Below are positions 33,807 through 41,478 of a stretch of 64,000 bases of DNA, one piece after another. Origin of the DNA: Actinomycetospora callitridis. Lineage in GTDB: Bacteria > Actinomycetota > Actinomycetes > Mycobacteriales > Pseudonocardiaceae. Each line of letters opens with the position of its first letter. The stretch's first letter is position 1. Position numbers and translations under genes: made by a program. The stretch is from positions 1-64,000 of the forward strand of contig NZ_JAQZAK010000001.1 in NCBI RefSeq assembly GCF_028737265.1, written 5' to 3'. Under the pieces are notes generated by a model. It saw only the letters and a list, made by a program, of their open reading frames with translations. It was not told the origin of the DNA and made no database searches.

Positions 33807-34694
33807 GTGCACCGGACGCTCGGCTTCACCGCGCCGCTGTGCCCGGACAACCTGTTCGGCCACCTGGTCGCGACGGCCGTACCCGGCGTCGAGGAGTGGC
33901 ACGACGGCGCCTACCGCCGCACGCTCGCCCTGCCCGGCGGGCCGGGGGTGGTCGCGCTGCGGCCCGGCGAGGCCGGCATCGACGCCACCCTGACCCTCAC
34001 CGACCCCGCCGACGCCGACGCGGCCGAGCGCATCGCCCGGCGCCTCCTCGACCTCGACGCCGACCCGGTGGCCGTCGACGACACCCTGCGCGCCGAGCCC
34101 GTGCTGGCCCCGCTGGTCGACGCCGCGCCCGGCCGGCGGGTCCCCGGCGCGCCCGACCCCGAGGAGTTCGCGGTGCGCGCGGTCCTCGGGCAGCAGGTCT
34201 CCACCGCCGCCGCCCGCACCCACGCCGGCCGTCTCGTGCGCGGGTACGGCACGCCGCTGCCCGAGGACCTCGCCGGACCCGGCAGCACGCTCACCCACCT
34301 CTTCCCGTCGTCGCCCGCGCTCACGGCCGTCGACCCCGAGGAGCTGGCGATGCCCCGGACCCGGCGGCGGACGTTGCTGACGCTCGTCGCCGCCCTCGCC
34401 GACGGTGCCGTCGTCCTCGACCCGGCCGACGTCGCCGGATCCCGCGCCGCGCTCGGCGCGCTGCCGGGGATCGGGCCGTGGACCGTCGACTCGGTGGCGA
34501 TGCGCGCCCTGGGCGACACGGACGCGTTCCTGCCCACCGACCTCGGCGTCCGCGTGGCCGCCGAACGCCTCGGGCTGCCGACGAAGGACCGCGACCTCGT
34601 CGCCCGCGCCGAGGCCTGGCGCCCGTACCGGGCCTACGCGACGCAGTACCTCTGGGCGGCGCTGGACCACGCCGTCAACGTCATGCCAGGCTGA
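33807..34694 (+). CDS. AlkA-type DNA-3-methyladenine glycosylase
   Basis: A protein of about 295 aa with an N-terminal AlkA-like domain (RTLGFTAPLCPDNLFGHL) and an HhH-GPD domain: VRAVLGQQVSTAAARTHAGRLV, LGALPGIGPWTVDSVAMRAL (helix-hairpin-helix) and DAFLPTDLGVRVAAERL with the catalytic Asp. It removes alkylated bases in base-excision repair. The start is taken as GTG at 33807, where similarity begins; CACCAT 6 bp upstream would fit a leaderless promoter. Ogt lies 0.5 kb downstream on the other strand, so this is a small alkylation-repair neighbourhood. Confidence 0.87.
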   Translation: MHRTLGFTAPLCPDNLFGHLVATAVPGVEEWHDGAYRRTLALPGGPGVVALRPGEAGIDATLTLTDPADADAAERIARRLLDLDADPVAVDDTLRAEPVLAPLVDAAPGRRVPGAPDPEEFAVRAVLGQQVSTAAARTHAGRLVRGYGTPLPEDLAGPGSTLTHLFPSSPALTAVDPEELAMPRTRRRTLLTLVAALADGAVVLDPADVAGSRAALGALPGIGPWTVDSVAMRALGDTDAFLPTDLGVRVAAERLGLPTKDRDLVARAEAWRPYRAYATQYLWAALDHAVNVMPG

Positions 34695-34720
34695 TCACGG
34701 CCTCGCCCGAGGAGGTGGCC

Positions 34721-35182
34721 GTGGCGGCGGACGACGCCCTCTGGAGCGCGCTCGGCCGGGTGGCGGAGACGCCGACCCTGCTCGTGGCGTGCGTCTTCGA
34801 CGGCGCGCTCGCCGCCGAGGAGGGCGACCCCGCGCAGGCCCGGGCGGAGCAGCAGTCCTCCGAGGCGCTCAACGTCCTCGTGGCCCTGAGCGACACGACC
34901 GTCGCCGTGGTGTCGGACCGGCCGGCCGACGAGGTCGCCGAGCTGATGTTCCTGTCCGGCGCGAAGGGCGGCGCGCGCGTCGTCGCGCCCGAAGGCGTCG
35001 CGGCGCTGCGCGACGAGGTCGGCGCGACGGCCGTCGTCGCCGTCGGTCTGGTCCCCGACCACGAGCCGGGCGCCGACGACGTGATCATCGGTGTCGCCGC
35101 CGAGGCGCCCTACGAGGTCGAGGACGTCGACGACGTCTGCCTGGTGCTCGAGGAGCTGGCCGACCTGCGTCGCGGCTACTGA
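34721..35182 (+). CDS. Conserved hypothetical protein
   Basis: I do not recognise this 153-aa acidic protein. It starts at GTG 34721 with GAGGAGG closely upstream, 26 nt after the AlkA-like gene. Predicted alternating helices and strands: ALWSALGRVAETPTLLVACV, ALNVLVALSDTTVAVV, GARVVAPEGVAALRDEV and a C-terminal acidic helix EVEDVDDVCLVLEELADL. No signal, membrane segment or catalytic motif is seen. Codon use matches its neighbours, so it is likely a real gene cotranscribed with the glycosylase. Confidence 0.7.
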   Translation: MAADDALWSALGRVAETPTLLVACVFDGALAAEEGDPAQARAEQQSSEALNVLVALSDTTVAVVSDRPADEVAELMFLSGAKGGARVVAPEGVAALRDEVGATAVVAVGLVPDHEPGADDVIIGVAAEAPYEVEDVDDVCLVLEELADLRRGY

Positions 35183-35203
35183 CCCGCGTCATCCTGTCGA
35201 GGA

Positions 35204-35680
35204 TCAGAACAGGAGCTGGTCGCGGCCCTCGAGGTCGAGCAGGGTGCGCTTGCGCTCGAGCCCGCCCGCGTAGCCGGTGAGGCTGCCGTCGGCGCCGACC
35301 ACGCGGTGGCACGGCACGACGATCGCGACGGGGTTGCGGGCCATCGCCCCGCCCACCCGCCGGGCGTCGACGGGCTCGAGGCCCACCGCCGCGGCGAGCT
35401 TGCCGTAGCTCACGGTCTCGCCGTAGCCGACCGAGGCCAGGCCGTCGAGCACCCGGCGGTCCCACGCGGGGTGGGCGTCGAGGTCGACGGGGACGGTGAA
35501 CTCCCGCAGCGTGCCCGCGAAGTAGGCGTCGATCTCGCGGCGGGCGAGGTCGAGGACGCGCTCGGCGTCCGCGTCACGCGGCTCGTCGGACGCGGCGGGG
35601 GAGAACCCGAGCAGCGTCAGCCCGCGCGGCGAGGCGTCGAGGTGCAGAGGCCCGAGAGGGGTGCCGTGGACGATGCTCAT
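35204..35680 (-). CDS. ogt: Methylated-DNA-protein-cysteine methyltransferase
   Basis: A 158-aa suicide methyltransferase that repairs O6-methylguanine. The acceptor motif VVPCHRVVG carries the active Cys; YGETVSYGKLAAAVGLEPVDARRVGGAMARNP is the DNA-binding HTH with the arginine finger, and YAGGLERKRTLLDLEG closes the domain. It has the single-domain Ogt length and lacks the AraC part of Ada. It converges with the hypothetical gene downstream of the AlkA-like gene, 21 bp apart. Confidence 0.94.
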   Translation of the reverse strand: MSIVHGTPLGPLHLDASPRGLTLLGFSPAASDEPRDADAERVLDLARREIDAYFAGTLREFTVPVDLDAHPAWDRRVLDGLASVGYGETVSYGKLAAAVGLEPVDARRVGGAMARNPVAIVVPCHRVVGADGSLTGYAGGLERKRTLLDLEGRDQLLF

Positions 35681-35732
35681 GTCCTGGAGAACACCTCGGC
35701 GGGCCGGTGCGTGGCGCGTTCGGGCGTGGCGG

Positions 35733-36029
35733 TCAGCCGCCGGCGAAGGGCGGCAGGACGTCGACGACCGCGCCCTCGGCGAGGACCAGGGTCCGGTCGC
35801 GGACGGCCACCTCGTCGAGCAGGAAGCTGGCGGCGGCGAGCACGCGGGCGAGCGCGTCGCCGTGGTCGGCGGCCAATGCCGTGATCAGGTCGTCGACGGT
35901 GGCGCCGGCGGGGACCGTGACGTCCTCGCTGCGCGTGCCGGCGGCGGCCTTGGCGCCGGCGAAGTACCGCACGGTGACGCTGACGGGCGGGGCCGTCGCG
36001 GCGGTGGTGGGAGCGGTGGGAGCGGTCAT
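35733..36029 (-). CDS. moaD: Molybdopterin synthase small subunit MoaD
   Basis: A 98-aa ubiquitin-like sulfur carrier. After a Thr/Ala-rich leader the beta-grasp domain runs VSVTVRYFAGAKAAAGTRSEDV to VLAEGAVVDVLPPFAGG; the C-terminal Gly-Gly is thiocarboxylated before sulfur transfer to precursor Z. Two adjacent ATG codons (36032 and 36029) follow GGAGG; the second is better spaced. It overlaps the moaA stop, so both are translated from one message. MoaE is not in the window. Confidence 0.88.
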   Translation of the reverse strand: MTAPTAPTTAATAPPVSVTVRYFAGAKAAAGTRSEDVTVPAGATVDDLITALAADHGDALARVLAAASFLLDEVAVRDRTLVLAEGAVVDVLPPFAGG

Positions 36030-37117
36030 CATCCTCCGATCGCACTCATGGGCCGGTCGGGCTGCAGGAACCCGGGCTCGTCGATGCCGTGGCCGGGCTT
36101 CTTGCCCCACATGGCCACGCGCCACGCGTCGGCGATCTCCTCGTCGGAGCCGCCGCCGCGCAGGAACCGTCGCAGGTCGTTCTCGGTCCGCGAGAACAGG
36201 CAGTTGCGCACCTGCCCGTCGGCGGTGAGTCGCGTGCGGTCGCAGTTGCCGCAGAACGGCCGTGTGACCGAGGCGATCACACCGACCTTGGCCGGGGTGC
36301 CGTCGTGGCCGGTCCACCCGTCGACGAGGAAGCGCTCGGCGGGGGCGCCGCCGCGCTCGGCCGGGTCGTCGGAGAGCGTGAACCGCGTGCGCAGCGAGGC
36401 GAGGATCTGCTCGGCGGTGATCATGCGGTCGCGCTGCCACGAGTGTCCGGCGTCGAGGGGCATCTGCTCGATGATGCGCAGCTCGTAGCCCTCCTCGAGC
36501 GCCCAGGCCAGGAGGTCGGGCGCCTCGTCGTCGTTGAGGCCGGGCATGAGCACCGTATTGATCTTGATGGGGTCGAGGCCGTGCTCGCGGGCGGCCCGCA
36601 GGCCGGTGAGGACGTCGTCGAGCCGGTCGCGCCGCGTGATCTCGGCGAAGCGGTCGCGGCGCAGCGTGTCCAGCGAGGCGTTGACCCGGTCCAGCCCGGC
36701 GGCCGCGAGACCGGCCGCGCGACGCGTGAGGCCGAGCGCGTTGGTGGTCACCGACATCTCGGGCCGGGGCGTCAGCGCGGCGGTGGCCGCGACGATGTCC
36801 TCGAGGCCCTTGCGCAGGAGGGGCTCGCCGCCGGTGAACCGGATCTCCTGGACGCCGAGGCGCTCGACGGCGACCCGCACGAGGCGCACGACCTCCTCGT
36901 CGGTGAGCGCCTCCTCGCTCGGCATCCACTCCAGGCCCTCGGCGGGCATGCAGTAGGTGCAGCGCAGGTTGCAGCGGTCGGTCAGCGACACCCGCAGATC
37001 GGTGGCCACACGGCCCCAGGAGTCGACCAGACGCGCGTCGTCAGGCCGCCCTGAGGTGTCCGTGGTGGCGGTGGCGGACCCGGGGACGGCCGGCACACCG
37101 AGGTCGAGAACGCTCAT
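36029..37117 (-). CDS. moaA: GTP 3',8-cyclase MoaA
   Basis: A 362-aa radical-SAM enzyme for the first step of molybdenum cofactor synthesis. The N-terminal cluster motif is CNLRCTYCMP; the C-terminal GTP-binding [4Fe-4S] cluster is bound by FCGNCDRTRLTADGQVRNC; RFTGGEPLLRKGLEDI is the SAM-binding GGE motif. The C-terminus ends SAIGG, the conserved Gly-Gly needed for activity. The start is ATG at 37117 with GGGAAG upstream. It supplies cofactor for molybdenum enzymes such as the cox complex in this window. Confidence 0.95.
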   Translation of the reverse strand: MSVLDLGVPAVPGSATATTDTSGRPDDARLVDSWGRVATDLRVSLTDRCNLRCTYCMPAEGLEWMPSEEALTDEEVVRLVRVAVERLGVQEIRFTGGEPLLRKGLEDIVAATAALTPRPEMSVTTNALGLTRRAAGLAAAGLDRVNASLDTLRRDRFAEITRRDRLDDVLTGLRAAREHGLDPIKINTVLMPGLNDDEAPDLLAWALEEGYELRIIEQMPLDAGHSWQRDRMITAEQILASLRTRFTLSDDPAERGGAPAERFLVDGWTGHDGTPAKVGVIASVTRPFCGNCDRTRLTADGQVRNCLFSRTENDLRRFLRGGGSDEEIADAWRVAMWGKKPGHGIDEPGFLQPDRPMSAIGG

Positions 37118-37325
37118 CACTTCCCACCCTAACCGCGTCGACGACCGCGAGTGGTCGGCGTCTCCGCAGGTCGCAGGCTCCCTCCGCAGATGCGGGCACC
37201 GCGCCGCGAGGAGATCGCAACTGCGGTGTGCGGTGCGGAGAATTGGTCCCTCTGGAGAGGCGCACCAGGGGCGCCGGACCGGCCTGAGAGGACCGTAGTG
37301 CCCGTCGGGGCCGGCGCCCACACGT
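37118..37325 (-). other. Leader region upstream of moaA
   Basis: About 200 bp between the TetR gene stop and moaA on the same strand. On the minus strand GGTCCTCT (near 37290) can pair with AGAGGGACC (near 37250), enclosing a GC-rich insert, and GGTGCG can pair with CGCACC. This might be a structured 5' leader. I could not match it to a known riboswitch consensus, including the Moco motif. Confidence 0.3.
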
Positions 37326-37970
37326 CTACGGCCCCCGCAGCCCCCGGACGGCGGCGCGGGCGAGCGCCTCGGCCTCGGCGGAGGCGGCCTCGGCGGAGGC
37401 GGTCTCGGCGGCGGCGTCCGGGGGCGGGCCGTTGCCGCGGAAGGCCGTCAGGAACGCCGAGGCCTGGCACGCGCCGAGCAGGAGCAGCGCCGCGGCCCTG
37501 GGGTCGGCGGCGGGGTCGACCCGCCCGGCCCGTGCCTCGCCCGCCAGGTAGTCCGCGACCGCGTCGAACACGACGTGCGGACCGGTGCCCAGGCGGTCGA
37601 GCGCAGCCCGGTGGGCGGTGAGCACCGCGGGCTCGGAGAACACCGAGGCCGCGATGGGGAAGGTCTCGCCGTAGAACGCCAGCGCCTCGTGGGCCACCTC
37701 GGCGAGGATCTCCTCGAGGTCGCCGGTGCCGACGCGGTCGGGTAGGCCGTCGAGGACCTCGCCCAGTCGCGAGGGCACCCGCTCGACGAGGACGGCGACG
37801 AAGAGCGCCGTCTTGTCGTCGAAGTGCTTGTAGAGCGCGGCCTCGGAGAAGCCCGCCTCGCGCGCGATCTCCTTCGTCGTGGCGCGGGCGACGCCGTGCG
37901 AGCGCATGACCGCGAGCGCCGCGTCGAGGATGCGCTCGCGCGTCGAGGTGCTTGACCGGGTCCGGGGCAC
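37326..37970 (-). CDS. TetR-family transcriptional repressor
   Basis: A 214-aa repressor. The N-terminal HTH is RERILDAALAVMRSHGVARATTKEIAREAGFSEAALYKHF; the rest is the ligand-binding helical domain, with an Ala/Glu-rich C-terminal repeat (ETASAEAASAEAEAL). GTG start with TAGAAT 6 bp upstream (leaderless pattern). It is divergent from the NAD(P)-binding protein gene, and an inverted repeat between them is the probable operator, so it likely represses both itself and that gene in response to a small molecule. Confidence 0.9.
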   Translation of the reverse strand: MPRTRSSTSTRERILDAALAVMRSHGVARATTKEIAREAGFSEAALYKHFDDKTALFVAVLVERVPSRLGEVLDGLPDRVGTGDLEEILAEVAHEALAFYGETFPIAASVFSEPAVLTAHRAALDRLGTGPHVVFDAVADYLAGEARAGRVDPAADPRAAALLLLGACQASAFLTAFRGNGPPPDAAAETASAEAASAEAEALARAAVRGLRGP

Positions 37971-37984
37971 CCCGTCATTCTAAG

Positions 37985-38006
37985 TTGGTGAGTGCTCACT
38001 AACCAA
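37985..38006. promoter_or_regulatory. TetR-type operator between divergent genes
   Basis: Half-sites TTGGTGAGTG (37985-37994) and CACTAACCAA (37997-38006) form an inverted repeat with one mismatch. On the minus strand it lies directly upstream of the TAGAAT -10 of the TetR gene (37982-37977) and supplies a TTGGTT -35-like element; on the plus strand it ends 9 bp before the GTG at 38016. Binding would block both promoters. Confidence 0.75.
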
Positions 38007-38015
38007 GGAGGGGCC

Positions 38016-38636
38016 GTGCGGATCGTGGTGTTCGGGGCGTCGGGAGGGACCGGGCGGGAAGTCGTGGCGCAGGCCCTCGCCGAGGGCGACGAGGTGGTGG
38101 CCGTGGCCCGCACGGGCTCGGTGGTGCCGCCCGGGGTGGAGGTGGTGCGGGCCGGGTTCGACGAGGACGGGGTGATCGAGGACGCGGTCCGCGGGGCCGA
38201 CGTCGTGGTGTCGGCGCTGGGCACGCGGGGGCGCGGGCCGACGAGCGTGTGCAGCGACGGGGTGGGTGCGGCGATCGCGGCGATGCGCCGCACCGGGGTC
38301 CGTCGTCTCCTCGTCGTGAGCGCGGCCGGGCTCCCGGGCGAGGGCGACGGCCCACTCCTGCGCGGGCTGGTCAAGCCGATCCTGCAGTGGGTGCTGCGCG
38401 ACCACTACGCCGACCTGACCCGGATGGAGGAGATCGTCCGCGCGAGCGGGCTGGACTGGACGATCGTGCGCCCGCCGCGGCTCACGGACGGCCCCCGCAC
38501 CGGTCGCTACCGGCGCGCCCTCGACCGCCACCTCGCCGGCGGGCACCGGGTGGCCCGCGCCGACGTCGCCACGGAGATCCTGCGCGCGGCCGCCGACCGG
38601 GACACCGTCGGGCACCTCGTCGCCATCGCCGACTGA
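38016..38636 (+). CDS. NAD(P)-binding atypical SDR-type protein
   Basis: A 206-aa protein of the NAD(P)H-binding (NmrA/BVR-B-like) group. VRIVVFGASGGTGREVVAQAL carries the GxxGxxG nucleotide motif; VVVSALGTRGRGPTSV, RRLLVVSAAG and DWTIVRPPRLTDGP are typical of flavin-reductase-like atypical SDRs. GTG 38016 has AAGGAGGGG 4 nt upstream; an ATG-like start further up would lie inside the operator. Probably a redox or stress protein under control of the divergent TetR. Confidence 0.87.
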   Translation: MRIVVFGASGGTGREVVAQALAEGDEVVAVARTGSVVPPGVEVVRAGFDEDGVIEDAVRGADVVVSALGTRGRGPTSVCSDGVGAAIAAMRRTGVRRLLVVSAAGLPGEGDGPLLRGLVKPILQWVLRDHYADLTRMEEIVRASGLDWTIVRPPRLTDGPRTGRYRRALDRHLAGGHRVARADVATEILRAAADRDTVGHLVAIAD

Positions 38637-38725
38637 TCGCCGACTGACGCGCCGTCGGCCGCCCTGACACGCCCGGGCGATCGGTTCCGCGGACGGGGCG
38701 TCGCCGCCCACTACCGTCAGCGACC

Positions 38726-39781
38726 ATGTCCACCGGTCGGCGCCGCCTGGGCTGGCTGCTGCCGACCGTGCTCGTGCTCCTGCTCGTCGCCGGGGTCGCC
38801 GGCACCTGGACCCTGCTGCGCCAGCCCCAGCTGCTGGCCGGCTCGTCGGCGTCCGTGGTGCCGGTCGTGCGGGCCGACGTCGTCACCGAGGTCCGCGTCC
38901 CGGGCGCGGTGCGCAGCGCGGGCGAGTCCGAGGTGTCGTTCGCGGTGAGCGGCGAGGTCACGACGATCCCCGTCGTGCCGGGCACCGTCGTCCGCGCGGG
39001 GGACGTGCTCGCCACCCTCGACGACGGCCCGACGCGCGCGCGGGTCAGCGCCGCCCAGGTCGCCGTCGGGGCCTCCGTCCGCGACCTCCAGGCCGCCCGC
39101 AACGCCGTCCCCTCCGACACGGTGCTGCTCGGGCGCCTCGAGACGACGGCCGCGCGCGACCGCGCGGAGCTCGCCGAGGCGACCCGCGTCCTCGACGGCA
39201 CCGTCCTGCGGGCCCCGCGCGACGGCACGGTGACCGCCGTTGCCGGGCAGGTCGGTGACCGCGTGCTCGCCGGCGCGCCCACCCCGGACGACGCGCCCAG
39301 CCGCCGGCCGTTCGTGCGCCTCGCCGACCTCGGCGCCCTCGTCGTCCGCGCGTCGGTGGCACCCCGCGACGTCGCCCGTGTCGCCCCGGGTCAGGCCGCG
39401 GCCGCGGCCGTCGACGGGGTCGGCCCGACGGTCTTCGGCGAGGTCGTGGGCGTCGAGCCCGCGCCCGGTCCGGACGGCGCCTACGGCGTCACCGTCGCCA
39501 CCGCCCTCCCGCCGGAGACGATGCGCGTCGGCCAGGCGGCCGACGTCCGCATCCTCGTCAGCCGGGCCGTCGGCGTGCTCGTGGTGCCGCCGTCGGCGGT
39601 GCGGCCCACCGGCCCGAACCGCGGCACCGTCCTCACGCCCCCGCCCGACGGCCGGGGCCCGAACCGGCTCGTCACCGTCACCACCGGCATCGCCGACGCG
39701 ACCTCGATCGAGGTGCGCGAGGGCCTCCGCCTCGGCGACCGGGTGCTGGTCCCGCGCGACGGCGAGGAGCCGCGGCCGTGA
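38726..39781 (+). CDS. HlyD/RND-type periplasmic adaptor-like protein
   Basis: A 351-aa protein with an N-terminal transmembrane helix LGWLLPTVLVLLLVAGVAG and an outward domain: two lipoyl/barrel-sandwich halves (VSGEVTTIPVVPGTVVRAGDVLATLDD and VLRAPRDGTVTAVAGQVGDRV) on either side of a short helical hairpin, then a beta-barrel region. This is the membrane-fusion-protein layout of MacA/YknX-like efflux parts in Gram-positives. No ABC ATPase or permease follows, which is unusual. TACCGT lies 8 bp before the ATG (leaderless pattern). The next gene overlaps by 4 bp. Confidence 0.8.
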   Translation: MSTGRRRLGWLLPTVLVLLLVAGVAGTWTLLRQPQLLAGSSASVVPVVRADVVTEVRVPGAVRSAGESEVSFAVSGEVTTIPVVPGTVVRAGDVLATLDDGPTRARVSAAQVAVGASVRDLQAARNAVPSDTVLLGRLETTAARDRAELAEATRVLDGTVLRAPRDGTVTAVAGQVGDRVLAGAPTPDDAPSRRPFVRLADLGALVVRASVAPRDVARVAPGQAAAAAVDGVGPTVFGEVVGVEPAPGPDGAYGVTVATALPPETMRVGQAADVRILVSRAVGVLVVPPSAVRPTGPNRGTVLTPPPDGRGPNRLVTVTTGIADATSIEVREGLRLGDRVLVPRDGEEPRP

Positions 39782-40266
39782 GCGGGCGCGACGAGTACGC
39801 GGACCACCCCGACTACCCCGACGACCGCCGTGACGACTACCTGCCCGCGGAGTACGAGACCGACCCCCGCGGGGAGCCGCTGCCCCCGCCCCCGACGGAT
39901 CGACGTCGCCGACCACGGCGCTGGGTGATCGGGCTGGCGGTGCTCACGGCGTTCGTCCTCGGCGGCGTCGGCGGGGTGATCGCGGACCGCCACCTCGCCG
40001 TCGGCTGCGAGACCTGTCCTCCACCCGCGGGTGAGGGCACGCCGCTCGTGGGAACGCTCGAGAGCACGTCCGACGGGCTGCTCGCCGTCCGCACCCCGGA
40101 GGGGCGGCTGATCGCGGTGCGGACCTCGCCCGCCACGCGCGTCGTCGACCAGGAGCCGCGCCCGGGCCCGGTGACGGCGCTGCCCCGCGGGACCCGTGTG
40201 AGCCTGATCGGCGTGCGCGACGTCGACGGCGTGCTCACGGCGCAGACGGTCGGCGTGCCGGGCTGA
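39778..40266 (+). CDS. Hypothetical single-pass membrane protein
   Basis: I do not recognise this 162-aa protein. The N-terminal 45 residues are rich in Asp, Tyr, Pro and Arg and are probably cytoplasmic; a single transmembrane helix WVIGLAVLTAFVLGGVGGVIA follows, then an extracellular domain with CETC and an OB-like region (LVGTLESTSDGLLAVRTPEGRLIAVRT). The GTG start overlaps the HlyD-like gene by 4 bp, so the two probably work together at the membrane. Confidence 0.7.
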   Translation: MSGRDEYADHPDYPDDRRDDYLPAEYETDPRGEPLPPPPTDRRRRPRRWVIGLAVLTAFVLGGVGGVIADRHLAVGCETCPPPAGEGTPLVGTLESTSDGLLAVRTPEGRLIAVRTSPATRVVDQEPRPGPVTALPRGTRVSLIGVRDVDGVLTAQTVGVPG

Positions 40267-40282
40267 CGCGCGCCGGGTGAGG

Positions 40283-40305
40283 CAGCGAGGGCGTCCTTCG
40301 CTGCG
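40283..40305. terminator. Hairpin between convergent genes
   Basis: GCAGCGAGGG-CGT-CCTTCGCTGC forms a 10-bp stem with one G-T pair, 17 bp after the upstream gene. The outer arms GCAGCGA/TCGCTGC match the palindrome in the second OYE gene. Confidence 0.45.
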
Positions 40306-40347
40306 CACCACGCACTCGAGGTGACCCTCGCTCCATGCGAGCGGGGC

Positions 40348-41478
40348 TCAGAACGCCCGCGCCAGCCAGCCCATCAGGTCCGAGCCCCACCAGGAGCTCG
40401 TCTCGCCCGCGTCCGACGTCGCCACGGGGACGGGCACCGGCAGCGTCGTGGGCAGCGCCGGCAGGCCCGGAGGCACGAGGCCCGGCGGCGGGATCACCGG
40501 CGGGGTGGTCGTGGTCGTCGTGGTGGTGCTCGTCGGCGTGGTGGTCGTCGGCTCGGGCTCGGTGGTCGGCTCGGGCTCGGTGGTCGGCTCGGGCTCGGTG
40601 GTCGGCTCGGGCTCGGTGGTCGGCTCGGGCTCGGTGGTCGGCTCGGGCTCGGTGGTCGGCTCGGGCTCGGTGGTCGGCTCGGGCTCGGAGGTGGTCGTCG
40701 CGGTGGCCGACGTGGTCGTCGTCACCGGCGGCGTCGTGGTCGTCCTCGTCGTCACCGGCGGCGTCGTGGTGGTGGTCGTCGGCCTTGTGGTCGTGGTCGA
40801 CGACGGGGGCGCCGTGGTCGTCGTGCTCGTGGGCGTCGCCGAGGTGGTCGTCGTGGTCGGCCGGGTGGTGGTCGTGGTCGGCCGCGTGGTGGTGGTCGTC
40901 GGCTCGGTGGTGGTGGTGGTCGTGGTCGTCGGTCGCGTGCTGGGCGAGACGGTGACGGTCGAGGTCCGGGTGGTCACGCTGGTCGGTGGGGCCGCGGCGG
41001 TGGTCGTCAGCCACAGCCCGCGCAGGACCGGGCTCTCGCCGCCGTCGGCGCGGCGCAGCAGGATGCGGATCCCGATCTCGCCGGTCGGGTCGCCGAGGTC
41101 GGCGGCGCCTTCCCGGGGCACCCGCACCCAGTCACCCCAGCGTCCGTCGCGCTGCAGGCCACGGGCCTCGACGACGACGGCCGCGCCGCGGGGCACGTCG
41201 ACCGCGGGAACGCCGGCGATGCCGTCGACGAGCCCGAGGGTGCGTCGCGGCGCGAGCACGACCTCGCCGTTCGGGACGCCGTCGAGCCGGACGGCGCCGT
41301 CGGTGAGCACGACGCCCCGGTCGTCGCCGCCCTCGAGGGCGATCTCGGCGGACCAGCTCTCGCCGGGCGTCGGCGTGGCCGCGGCGGCGGGGACGGCGAG
41401 GACCACGGCGAGTCCGAGGGCCCCGGCGGCGACGGCGAGCGCGCCACCCCGCACGGAGGGATCAGCAGGACGGGACAT
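40348..41478 (-). CDS. Secreted protein with Thr-rich tail and EPEPTT repeats
   Basis: A 376-aa exported protein of unknown function. Signal peptide at residues 10-35 (GALGLAVVLAVPAAAATPTPG). Residues 40-160 form a beta-rich domain (WSAEIALEGGDDRGVVL to ESPVLRGLWLT) that is related to the N-terminal domain of the next gene upstream. A long Thr/Pro-rich region follows, with eight EPEPTT repeats, then a C-terminal hydrophobic stretch ending WWGSDLMGWLARAF. The tail is probably extended and perhaps glycosylated, spanning the cell wall. Its start overlaps the neighbour stop by 17 bp. Confidence 0.75.
   Translation of the reverse strand: MSRPADPSVRGGALAVAAGALGLAVVLAVPAAAATPTPGESWSAEIALEGGDDRGVVLTDGAVRLDGVPNGEVVLAPRRTLGLVDGIAGVPAVDVPRGAAVVVEARGLQRDGRWGDWVRVPREGAADLGDPTGEIGIRILLRRADGGESPVLRGLWLTTTAAAPPTSVTTRTSTVTVSPSTRPTTTTTTTTEPTTTTTRPTTTTTRPTTTTTSATPTSTTTTAPPSSTTTTRPTTTTTTPPVTTRTTTTPPVTTTTSATATTTSEPEPTTEPEPTTEPEPTTEPEPTTEPEPTTEPEPTTEPEPTTEPEPTTTTPTSTTTTTTTTPPVIPPPGLVPPGLPALPTTLPVPVPVATSDAGETSSWWGSDLMGWLARAF
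40548..40690. repeat. 18-bp tandem repeat, eight units
   Basis: Eight near-identical 18-bp units (plus strand: TCGGTGGTCGGCTCGGGC) encode EPEPTT on the minus strand. Unit identity at DNA level is near complete, so the tract is recent or homogenised and probably length-variable. Confidence 0.85.

Noticed and set aside
40548..40690. Regular repeats suggesting a CRISPR array
   Set aside because: Units are contiguous 18-bp tandems without spacers and encode EPEPTT in a secreted protein; no cas genes nearby.
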